Below, in pieces: positions 8,294 to 16,116 of a DNA stretch of 64,000 nucleotides. The notes under the pieces were generated by a model. It had not been told where the DNA came from and ran no database searches. It saw only the letters and a list, made by a program, of their open reading frames with translations. The position numbers and the translations under genes are program-made. This stretch comes from DAIPJH01 sp036770365 (lineage in GTDB: Bacteria; Pseudomonadota; Alphaproteobacteria; Rickettsiales; UBA998): positions 17,864 to 81,863 of the forward strand of contig DAIPJH010000009.1 of NCBI GenBank assembly GCA_036770365.1, read 5' to 3'. Each line of letters starts with the position of its first letter. The stretch's first letter is position 1.

Positions 8294-9652
8294 ATGACCC
8301 CCAAACAGAAATCACCCAAAAAACCTGAAAAACAATCAACAGCTCCAACAGCAGATGCACGTCGCACTGCGCTCCACATCTTACGCTGCCTATGGAACGA
8401 CCAGCCCATACTTGAACATATTTACGCTGACAGCGAACATTATCAATTATTAGATACACGTGATAAAGGCTTAGTACGCCAACTGGTAATGACCACGCTG
8501 CGCAGGCTGGGGCAAGCAGACGCTATCATCAAGACCCGACTAGATCGCCCGCTCCCATCCAAATATGACGAAGTGCGTTGGATTTTACGCTTAGGCATCA
8601 TACAGCTTATGTGGATGCGTGTTCCCGATTACGCCGCAGTCAATAGCAGCGTTGAGCTGGTCAAACGCTGTGATTTCCCCATGCATGTTGGACTGGTCAA
8701 CGCCGTCCTCTCAGGGGTTGCGCGTGAAGCGGATAACATACGCATGAAACTCGATGACCGCTTTATTTTGCCACTATGGCTATGGCGCAAATGGAGCGCA
8801 CATTACGGCGAAGATAAAGCACGTACGATGGCATATAGCCTCACCCATGAGCCGATGCTCGATATTACGCTACACCCCGACCACCAAACACAGGCTGAAA
8901 AATACGCAGAAAAACTAGAAGGCACGTTGATGCCACAAGGTTCGGTTCGCCGTGTAAGCATAGGGGCAGACGTACCCAATCTTGAAGGCTTCGCAGAAGG
9001 GCATTGGTGGGTGCAAGACGCCGCCGCCAGCCTACCCGCACGTCTGTTTGGAGATATAACAGGCAAAACCATCATTGATGCCTGCGCCGCACCAGGAGGT
9101 AAAACCGCGCAATTAGCCACCGCTGGCGCACGCATCACCGCACTCGACATCTCCCCCGCTCGCCTTGCACGGCTTTATGAAAACATCCGCCGACTGCATT
9201 TAGATAACGTCCATGTAGTCTGTGATGATGCACTGCATTGGCAACCAGAAACGCTGGTAGACGGTGTTTTGCTCGATGCGCCCTGCTCCGCCACAGGTAC
9301 ACTCCGCCGCCACCCTGAAGGATTGTGGCAAAAACGCGAAAGTGATGTCACCCGCCTCGCTGAATTACAACATGACTTAATTCAGAAAACGCTTTTCTGG
9401 CTTAAACCTGAAGGCACGCTCATCTATGTCACCTGTTCGCTTGAACCCGAAGAAGGCGAGATGCAAATTGACCGCCTCTTGAACGAACGTTCAGATGTTA
9501 GCCTTGCCCCCATCACCCAACGCGAAGCAGCAAGCCTTGGCATCCCCAAATCATGGGTTAATAAACGTGGATTTCTACGCATCCTCCCACATTTCTGGTC
9601 AGAACATGGCGGGGTGGACGGTTTCTTTATGGCACGTATCACAAAGCATTAA
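8294..9652 (+). CDS. rsmB: 16S rRNA (cytosine-967-C5)-methyltransferase RsmB
   Basis: 452 residues. The N-terminal part is a NusB-like helical domain (TADARRTALHILR onward, LVRQLVMTTLRR). The C-terminal half is the SAM-dependent RNA m5C methyltransferase, with DACAAPGGKTAQLA for SAM binding and the two cysteines of motifs IV and VI in DAPCSATGTLRRHPE and VTCSLEPEEGE. It modifies C967 of 16S rRNA. It is transcribed away from the DUF1674 gene, with a roughly 50-bp gap between them. Confidence 0.94.
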   Translation: MTPKQKSPKKPEKQSTAPTADARRTALHILRCLWNDQPILEHIYADSEHYQLLDTRDKGLVRQLVMTTLRRLGQADAIIKTRLDRPLPSKYDEVRWILRLGIIQLMWMRVPDYAAVNSSVELVKRCDFPMHVGLVNAVLSGVAREADNIRMKLDDRFILPLWLWRKWSAHYGEDKARTMAYSLTHEPMLDITLHPDHQTQAEKYAEKLEGTLMPQGSVRRVSIGADVPNLEGFAEGHWWVQDAAASLPARLFGDITGKTIIDACAAPGGKTAQLATAGARITALDISPARLARLYENIRRLHLDNVHVVCDDALHWQPETLVDGVLLDAPCSATGTLRRHPEGLWQKRESDVTRLAELQHDLIQKTLFWLKPEGTLIYVTCSLEPEEGEMQIDRLLNERSDVSLAPITQREAASLGIPKSWVNKRGFLRILPHFWSEHGGVDGFFMARITKH

Positions 9653-9701
9653 CTCTACATGATTGTGAAGAACAACCCGAAGGAAAGCTACTAATTTTAC
9701 C

Positions 9702-11126
9702 TTACTCCGACAATACACGATATAGCGTAGATTTTCCTACATCCAATGCCTGTGCTGCCTTGACTACATTTCCATCAAACAAGGTAAGACACGCCGTAAT
9801 CACATCCAAACGAATAGTTTCCATCGTTTTTACGCGCCCTTTATCATCAAATAACGACAACATACCAGAACTCAAAGCCGCCGTCTGTTGCACCAACACA
9901 CCATCCCCCACATGTGCGATACCATCATCATGACCTGAAGCAATAGGCATCCCAGCCAAGACATGTTCTAACCGCAACCGTGAATCATCACAAAGTAACA
10001 CCGCACGGTAGATGGTATTTTCCAACTCACGCACATTCCCAGGCCATAAATGCGTCGTCAGCCAAATCATCGCATCTTCAGAAATACCTTCTATTTGTTT
10101 ATTTTCTACCGTAGCATAATGACGCAAGAAATAGTCACATAACGGCTTCACATCCTGCCTACGTTCACGCAGTGGAGGTAAATGAATTGGATAAACATTC
10201 AGCCTATAAAACAAGTCTTCTCTAAATCTTCCTTTGCGTACTTCTTCTATAGGATGACGATTGGTCGCCGCCACCACCCGCACATTAACAGATACAGACT
10301 TTCCTTCACCCACAGGTTCAACTTCACGCTGTTGCAACACCCGTAGCAACTTCACTTGTGCCTCAAGCGGTAATTCACCCACCTCATCTAAAAACAATGT
10401 CCCACCGTCTGCCTCACGAAATTTTCCCATCGCGTCCGCCACTGCACCCGTAAACGCCCCTTTACGATGCCCAAACAAAGTACTTTCCACCAAATCTTTC
10501 GGTAATGCACCACAATTAACTGCAATGAACGGTGCGGAACACCGCCCGCTTTCCTCATGGATTGCCCGTGCAAAACGCTCTTTACCTGAACCACTCTCAC
10601 CTGTCAGCAATACCGTAATATCAGAATTTGCGGCCCGTGAAGCAAGCTTCACCGCGGTGTGCAGCCCACCATCATGCCCAACAATATGACAAAAACCTGT
10701 ATTGGTATTCACCGCAGTACGCAAGATCGAAAGCTCTTCTTGCAAATGACTAAACCGAAGAGCTTGAAGAAGTGAAATCTCTAACCTATCTTTCTGTATA
10801 GGCTTGACAAGAAAATCGGCTGCACCTTTGCGCATCATATCAATTACGTCATCCAGATCCTGACTCGCAGTCAAAATAATAACTGGTAGATCGGGGCGTA
10901 CATCCTGAATCTTAGTAAGGGCAACGCGCCCATCCATCTCTGGCATCTCTAAATCTAGTATCGCCGCAACGATTTCACGTTGCTCATCTTTTTTGATACG
11001 AAAAACCGCTTCTGCGCCATTTTCTGCCTCAATGCAGCGATAACCCAAGCGATTTTCCAATAACTTACACAAGATCAACCGCTGTGTTGGATCATCTTCT
11101 GCCACCAAAATCGTTTTTAATACCAT
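9702..11126 (-). CDS. Sigma-54-dependent response regulator (NtrC family)
   Basis: 474 residues from the ATG at 11126 (AAGGG 8 nt upstream); a GTG at 11135 is possible but poorer. Domain order: receiver (acidic pair D11-D12, phosphoacceptor D58 in LDLEMPEMDG), AAA+ domain (Walker A GESGSGKE, the sigma-54-contacting loop KGAFTGA, Walker B TLFLDE, R-fingers near FYRLNVYPI) and a C-terminal Fis-type helix-turn-helix (AQALDVGKSTLYRVL). Such proteins bind upstream enhancers and use ATP to open sigma-54 promoters. It is divergent from two receiver proteins whose upstream region holds a near-consensus -24/-12 element, the likely target. The partner kinase may be the hybrid kinase at 13275. Confidence 0.93.
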   Translation of the reverse strand: MVLKTILVAEDDPTQRLILCKLLENRLGYRCIEAENGAEAVFRIKKDEQREIVAAILDLEMPEMDGRVALTKIQDVRPDLPVIILTASQDLDDVIDMMRKGAADFLVKPIQKDRLEISLLQALRFSHLQEELSILRTAVNTNTGFCHIVGHDGGLHTAVKLASRAANSDITVLLTGESGSGKERFARAIHEESGRCSAPFIAVNCGALPKDLVESTLFGHRKGAFTGAVADAMGKFREADGGTLFLDEVGELPLEAQVKLLRVLQQREVEPVGEGKSVSVNVRVVAATNRHPIEEVRKGRFREDLFYRLNVYPIHLPPLRERRQDVKPLCDYFLRHYATVENKQIEGISEDAMIWLTTHLWPGNVRELENTIYRAVLLCDDSRLRLEHVLAGMPIASGHDDGIAHVGDGVLVQQTAALSSGMLSLFDDKGRVKTMETIRLDVITACLTLFDGNVVKAAQALDVGKSTLYRVLSE

Positions 11127-11199
11127 CGCACACACCCTTCATACTCACATCTTTTCATTATGTTTACACTAGCACAACACAGTTAACAGAGTCCTAAAA

Positions 11200-11213
11200 T
11201 GGGAATTTTCCCA
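11200..11213. promoter_or_regulatory. Inverted repeat TGGGAA-N2-TTCCCA between divergent regulators
   Basis: A perfect 6-bp inverted repeat with a 2-bp centre, embedded in flanking A/T. It lies 74 bp upstream of the sigma-54 activator start and about 100 bp upstream of the putative -24 element for the opposite gene. That distance suits an enhancer for a sigma-54 activator and could also serve autoregulation. Function is inferred from position only. Confidence 0.4.
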
Positions 11214-11242
11214 AAATGAATGTCCCAATACTGGAAACACCC

Positions 11243-11270
11243 ACATAATCACAAACAACATAATCACAAA
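11243..11270. repeat. 13-bp direct repeat (ACATAATCACAAA twice, 15-bp period)
   Basis: Two identical copies of ACATAATCACAAA at 11243-11255 and 11258-11270. They sit between the inverted repeat at 11200 and the putative sigma-54 promoter at 11313, so they may bind a regulator of the divergent genes. No known site is recognised. Confidence 0.5.
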
Positions 11271-11312
11271 TTTTTGTTATATTACAATATAATAAAGTGA
11301 GATTATTCCAAC

Positions 11313-11328
11313 TGGCACAAAAATTGAG
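11313..11328 (+). promoter_or_regulatory. Putative sigma-54 (-24/-12) promoter
   Basis: The sequence CTGGCAC-A5-TTGA matches the -24 element exactly (TGGCAC) and has the correct 10-nt spacing between the GG and the -12 dinucleotide. The -12 element reads TTGA instead of TTGC. It would start transcription about 30 bp before the ATG at 11369. The gene for an NtrC-family activator is immediately divergent, which makes this assignment more likely than chance. Confidence 0.55.
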
Positions 11329-11368
11329 ATGTATTAATGCAACAACCAATAATGCACGAGGCAACACA

Positions 11369-12244
11369 ATGATCACATTTACATCTGGCGCAGAATATCA
11401 CTTCCGCCAATTACTCGATAACATGACCACCGACAAAGCTAACTGGCGTGTCTATCACTTTCTAACCTCAAATCTACGCAAAGGCATCAACCGCAAAGAA
11501 GCAAGTAAAGTTGCATTTAACATCATTCAAAACTTCATTAAAGAGCAAGAAGGAGCGGTTTTTTTCTGTGAAGATGGCGACATCATCATTCTGTTTCATA
11601 TAAAATCAGCTCCCCTGATGGAAGAGATGGCTTACCAACTTCATTATCTTTTTGCCGAAAACATCCACAATGCACACTCCAATCCCTTTATGCAACTTTT
11701 TGACCTTGAAGGTGACTTTGAACGTGCATCCAAACTAGCTCAAAACAAAGTAGCACTAACCGTCAATGTCGGTGCATCTCTTCCCATAGAAAAAGCACCT
11801 ACCCCGACGAATAGCATTTATCCAACTGAACATGAATGCAAAATTTTCTTAGCGGCGGCGCATAAACGCTCCCAAAACCAAGAAAAACATATTCTCATTG
11901 TCGAGGATGATCCGCTTTCACTACGCCTTGTTAAAAATGTGCTGCAAACAGAATACAGAGTCACAACAGCATCCACAGGCCAAGAAGCCTACGAAAGCTA
12001 CATTCGCACCGCACCGAACATTGTGTTTCTTGACATTGGGCTTCCTGACTCCAATGGCCTGCAAATCTTAGAAAAAATCCTCACATTAGATAAAACCGCC
12101 TACATCATCATGCTCAGTGGTCATACCTATCAGGAAGCTATCATGCAAGCCATGAAAGCAGGAGCAAAGGGCTTTGTCGGCAAACCATTCACCCGCGATC
12201 GCCTCATCCGCTATATCAACGGCGTCACCCTAGAAAATGCATAA
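11369..12244 (+). CDS. Receiver-domain protein with unrecognised N-terminal domain (first of two paralogues)
   Basis: 291 residues. The ATG at 11369 is chosen because GAGG lies 8 nt upstream; the longer frame from 11297 would run through the putative promoter. Residues 1 to about 165 form an alpha/beta domain I do not recognise (it contains VYHFLTSNLRKG and AVFFCEDGDIIILFH). The C-terminal half is a standard receiver with VEDD, phosphoacceptor D222 in FLDIGLPDSNG and the Lys in GKPFTRD. There is no output domain after the receiver, so the N-terminal part is the likely effector or partner-binding module. It is followed by a paralogue with the same layout and then a hybrid kinase. Confidence 0.85.
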   Translation: MITFTSGAEYHFRQLLDNMTTDKANWRVYHFLTSNLRKGINRKEASKVAFNIIQNFIKEQEGAVFFCEDGDIIILFHIKSAPLMEEMAYQLHYLFAENIHNAHSNPFMQLFDLEGDFERASKLAQNKVALTVNVGASLPIEKAPTPTNSIYPTEHECKIFLAAAHKRSQNQEKHILIVEDDPLSLRLVKNVLQTEYRVTTASTGQEAYESYIRTAPNIVFLDIGLPDSNGLQILEKILTLDKTAYIIMLSGHTYQEAIMQAMKAGAKGFVGKPFTRDRLIRYINGVTLENA

Positions 12245-12282
12245 TACCTTATCACAAAAACAAAAAGCCAAAGGAGAATACC

Positions 12283-13185
12283 ATGCAAATCCTCACTCAT
12301 GATCAAACCGTTCGTAGCTTTCTTCAAGACTTTGTTCGCAGCATCAAGCGTGATGCCTATTGTTGGAAAGATTGGCATTGCCTGCATATTACCCCAGACG
12401 CAGAAAAAGCAACCGATACGCTCAACGAAACGTCACAGGTCTATATTGCAAAAATCATACGCTCACTTTTACCAGGTAATGATGGCAGCGTTGTATGTCT
12501 ACATGATAAAACGCTTCTAGTGATCTACCGCGACACAGGAACAGTCGCATTAGAAAGCTTTGTAGCAACCCTAAACCACGGCACAAATATCCAAACCCCA
12601 CAACTAAAAAGTGATATTTTTACTCTTGATATTGACAATATCGCCCTTATCAACATGCTCGAAACATACACCGGCCCAGTAACATCGGGCGAAAAGAACG
12701 CCATCGAAACAGATCATAACCTACTCAAACTGCTTGTTCCTCACCTTAATGATTTTCTCGAAGCATGGCTGACCATTTGTGAAGCACGCGAAGGACGCTC
12801 TCAACCACATATCATGGTAGTAGATGACGACCCCATCACAACCCGCATCATCAGCCGCGCTCTTAAAGATGAATATCCTATCATCACCGCGCATAACGCA
12901 GCAGAAGCCATCGAACGCCATCTTCTTTTCGTACCAGACCTCGTATTCTTAGACATTGGTTTACCAGATTGCGATGGATTTAGTGTCTTGGAATATATTC
13001 GCAGTCATGATCCAGACTGTACGATTGTCATGTTTACTGGCAACAGCTTTCTCGATTACCGCGTCAAGGCCATGTCATCAGGAGCAGATGGATTCTTACC
13101 CAAGCCTTTCAACCGCGGAGCGTTTGAACACTACATCCAAGATTGGAAAGCTGGACATTTTACTCAAGCAATAGGCTCTGTCTAA
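12283..13185 (+). CDS. Receiver-domain protein with unrecognised N-terminal domain (second paralogue)
   Basis: 300 residues with the same architecture as the preceding gene: an unrecognised N-terminal domain (about residues 1-175, including DWHCLHITPDAEKA and SVVCLHDKTLLVIY) and a C-terminal receiver with VDDD, phosphoacceptor D224 in FLDIGLPDCDG and Lys in PKPFNRG. The two N-terminal domains look related by pattern (a Trp-x-x-H/xHF strand, then a G-x-V-x-C strand) but are diverged. AGGAG precedes the start. Probably produced from the same transcript as the upstream gene and receives phosphate from the hybrid kinase downstream. Confidence 0.85.
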   Translation: MQILTHDQTVRSFLQDFVRSIKRDAYCWKDWHCLHITPDAEKATDTLNETSQVYIAKIIRSLLPGNDGSVVCLHDKTLLVIYRDTGTVALESFVATLNHGTNIQTPQLKSDIFTLDIDNIALINMLETYTGPVTSGEKNAIETDHNLLKLLVPHLNDFLEAWLTICEAREGRSQPHIMVVDDDPITTRIISRALKDEYPIITAHNAAEAIERHLLFVPDLVFLDIGLPDCDGFSVLEYIRSHDPDCTIVMFTGNSFLDYRVKAMSSGADGFLPKPFNRGAFEHYIQDWKAGHFTQAIGSV

Positions 13186-13200
13186 TGTTTGAGTTACGGA

Positions 13201-13230
13201 GATGTGGGACAAGCCAAAGTGTCTCACATC
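13201..13230 (+). other. Hairpin between receiver gene and hybrid kinase gene
   Basis: GATGTGGGACA and TGTCTCACATC form an 11-bp stem with one mismatch around an 8-nt loop, 16 bp after the receiver gene stop. No T-run follows, so it is not a typical intrinsic terminator; it may be a weak terminator or an RNA-stability element that separates expression of the kinase. Confidence 0.45.
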
Positions 13231-13274
13231 TTCACCCAATCACAACCATACTGTCTGCATAAAAGGTAAAGACC

Positions 13275-16103
13275 ATGCATCAAGATGATTCCAGTAAACC
13301 CATTTCCGAGCTTAAAGTTGCACGCATGCATGTAGAAGCATTAGCACGTGACCTCGAAGATAGCCTGCGCGAAGCCAATGATCTTCGCCACAAGGCAGAA
13401 CAATCTGCGCATGAGATTCAAGCAAAAAATCGCCAAATTCGTCTTCTTTCTAAAGTAGCCGTCGCTGCCAATGAAGCTTCAAGCGTTGAAGATGCATTGC
13501 TTGCAAGTGTACGTGAGATCTGTATCTATACACAATGGCAAGGAGGACATACCTATATACGCAAGGAACATGAAACAGACATTGTGAGCAACCGTGTTTG
13601 GTACTTCCTCGAAGACGACGACATGTTTAACCCTTTTAGAGAAGCAACTGATATGATTGCCTTCTCCAGTGGACAGGGAATCATTGGACGCGTATTCAAT
13701 GATGGCAACCCACGCTGGACAACAGATATTACGCAAGAGAACGCAGGATTCCGCCATGAAATTGCAGATGAATGCACGATTAAATCGCTGTATGCTTTTC
13801 CAATATTCATGGAAAAACGTGTACTTGGCGTGATGGAGTTTATCTCAACATCTGCCAAAGAACCCGACGAAGCTCTCATTAAAATCATGTCCGATATTGG
13901 GGTGCAACTTGGTCACGTGGTTGTTCGTAAACAATCCGAAGAAAAAGCACGTTTACTTGAACAAGTGATTCTAAACGCACGTGATGGCATCATGATCACC
14001 AATGCCAATTTTCAAGATGAAAAAGGCCCAGAGATCACCTTCGTAAACCGTGCTTTCACCGAAATCACAGGATATGACCCCACTGAGATCATTGGCAAGA
14101 CCCCCAAGATCCTGCAAGGCGAAAAAACAGATAAAGAAACACTCAAACGCCTTAAAAACTGCTTGGAGCGAGGGCAACCCTTCAAAGGTGAAATTATCAA
14201 TTATGGTAAACATGGACATGAATATTGGCTCGATATCAGCATCGTACCCATCCAAGACATTAAGGGGCGCATCACACACTTTGCCGCGATTGAACGCGAC
14301 ATCACAAGCCGTAAGTCTCACGAAGATGCACTCTTGGCTGCCAAAATCAGCGCAGAGGAAGCCAACCGAGCAAAAAGTGATTTTCTTGCCAATATGAGCC
14401 ATGAACTACGTACTCCAATGAATGGCATTCTTGGAATGACGGGGCTTCTAAGCGATACCCATCTTGATGGTGAACAAACCGAAATGATTGATACTGTCCG
14501 CAAATCCAGCGAAACGCTCCTCATGCTCCTTAATGACATCCTTGACTTCTCCAAAATTGAAGCTCAAGAACTCACGCTGGAAGAAGTCCCGTTCGATCTC
14601 AAACAGATCTTTCTTGATATCATCAGCTTACTCGAACCCCTCGCACTACGCAAAGGGCTTAATCTTAACATGAATTATAATGCCGCAACCCCTCATTACG
14701 TCATAGGTGACCCCGCACGCGTACGTCAAATTGCTACCAACTTAATTGGCAATGCCATCAAATTTACCGAAACAGGCTATATCAAACTGGATGTAGCATC
14801 ACGCCGCCTATCTGATAGTCGCACAGAATTTGTTTGCCGCATTGATGATACGGGAATGGGTATTCCTGAAGATAAATGTGAAAAGATCTTCCAAAAGTTT
14901 ACCCAAGCTGATGAGTCCACCACCCGCAAATATGGTGGTACAGGACTAGGGCTTGCAATTTGCAAACATCTTACTGAAATGATGGGGGGCGATATTGGCG
15001 TTCAAAGTATTGAAAATCAAGGCTCTAGCTTCTGGTTTACCATGCCACTACACCTTCCTACGCAAGCACAAATTCAGCTCTCACAAGACGCAAAGCTTGC
15101 TGGGATGCGTCAAGAACTCACCAGCCTTAGCAAAGTTAATTTCAGCACACGTACAGCCCTTCTTATTGATGACCACCCGATCAATCTGCTCTTTGCAGCC
15201 AAACTCCTTGCCAAGTTTGGCTTTGGCAAAGTTGATACCACACATCACGGAAAGCTCGCCTTAGAAATGATGGAAAAAACAGACTATGACATTATCATTA
15301 CCGACTGCCAAATGCCAGAAATGGACGGATATGAGGTCAGCCGTGCCATTAGAGAACGCGAAGCAGGCACAGGAAAACGTACTCCCATCATTGCCATGAC
15401 CGCGAATGCAATGGTCGGAGACCGCGAAAAATGCCTTGCCGCAGGGATGGATGATTATACCAGCAAGCCTATTGTGGAAACAAAATTACGGGAAATCTTT
15501 GCGTATTGGTTACCAGCAGATGGTTCAAAACCTTTACCAGTGCATCACCCTATCGCAGCACCTATAATTGCTTCAACAACATCTCACAAATCCATAGAAA
15601 CCACACCAACAATAATAGCCCCTACACAGCCTGAAAATATTGTAACATCACAAATAACATCAAACGATTTTATCGAATTTGATGCCTTTCCAAACAAGAT
15701 CGCTCAACCCACCACATTCTCTGAGACGCATAAACCCGAATCTCCTTCGGTAACTCACGTAGCAACACTTGAAGATGCTCCCGTCGACCTAAAACATCTA
15801 CGCAGCTATATCGGCAATGACCCTGAAGAAGAAAAAGAAGTGGTACTTATGTTTATTGACCTCACCGACAAAGCTATCCATGAACTTCGCGCAAGTTTGG
15901 ACAGAAACGATCAAGATGCATGGAAGAAAACGGCACACCGTATCAAAGGGTCCGCGAGTAACTTCGGAGCAAAAGCCCTTTCTAAGGTATGCCTAGAAGC
16001 AGAACAAGGTCATGAAAAAAGCGATGAAGAAAAACTCGCTCTGCTCGCTTCCATCCAATCGCTCTTTTCTGATGTTGAAAACTACCTTACGTCACAGCAC
16101 TAG
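13275..16103 (+). CDS. Hybrid sensor histidine kinase: GAF-PAS-HisKA-HATPase-REC-Hpt
   Basis: 942 residues, no membrane segment, so probably cytoplasmic. In order: N-terminal coiled coil (about 1-70), GAF domain (about 75-215), PAS domain (about 225-345, with ITFVNRAFTEITGY), dimerisation domain with the phospho-His H376 in MSHELRTPMNG, HATPase (NLIGNAIKFT, DTGMGIPE, GGTGLGLAI), receiver (D677 in ITDCQMPEMDG), a Pro/Thr-rich linker, and an Hpt domain with H888 in AHRIKGSASNFGA. This supports an internal His-Asp-His relay that can pass phosphate to separate receivers, of which three lie just upstream. The PAS domain lacks a LOV-type cysteine. The signal is unknown. Confidence 0.93.
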   Translation: MHQDDSSKPISELKVARMHVEALARDLEDSLREANDLRHKAEQSAHEIQAKNRQIRLLSKVAVAANEASSVEDALLASVREICIYTQWQGGHTYIRKEHETDIVSNRVWYFLEDDDMFNPFREATDMIAFSSGQGIIGRVFNDGNPRWTTDITQENAGFRHEIADECTIKSLYAFPIFMEKRVLGVMEFISTSAKEPDEALIKIMSDIGVQLGHVVVRKQSEEKARLLEQVILNARDGIMITNANFQDEKGPEITFVNRAFTEITGYDPTEIIGKTPKILQGEKTDKETLKRLKNCLERGQPFKGEIINYGKHGHEYWLDISIVPIQDIKGRITHFAAIERDITSRKSHEDALLAAKISAEEANRAKSDFLANMSHELRTPMNGILGMTGLLSDTHLDGEQTEMIDTVRKSSETLLMLLNDILDFSKIEAQELTLEEVPFDLKQIFLDIISLLEPLALRKGLNLNMNYNAATPHYVIGDPARVRQIATNLIGNAIKFTETGYIKLDVASRRLSDSRTEFVCRIDDTGMGIPEDKCEKIFQKFTQADESTTRKYGGTGLGLAICKHLTEMMGGDIGVQSIENQGSSFWFTMPLHLPTQAQIQLSQDAKLAGMRQELTSLSKVNFSTRTALLIDDHPINLLFAAKLLAKFGFGKVDTTHHGKLALEMMEKTDYDIIITDCQMPEMDGYEVSRAIREREAGTGKRTPIIAMTANAMVGDREKCLAAGMDDYTSKPIVETKLREIFAYWLPADGSKPLPVHHPIAAPIIASTTSHKSIETTPTIIAPTQPENIVTSQITSNDFIEFDAFPNKIAQPTTFSETHKPESPSVTHVATLEDAPVDLKHLRSYIGNDPEEEKEVVLMFIDLTDKAIHELRASLDRNDQDAWKKTAHRIKGSASNFGAKALSKVCLEAEQGHEKSDEEKLALLASIQSLFSDVENYLTSQH

Positions 16104-16116
16104 CTAAGGCGTATCA

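Noticed and set aside
13201..13230. Intrinsic terminator before the hybrid kinase gene
   Set aside because: The stem is good but no T-run follows, so it is listed only as a hairpin.
13950..14310. Possible LOV photoreceptor domain in the hybrid kinase
   Set aside because: The helix where LOV proteins have the flavin-binding Cys reads GKTPKILQG with no Cys, so it is an ordinary PAS domain.
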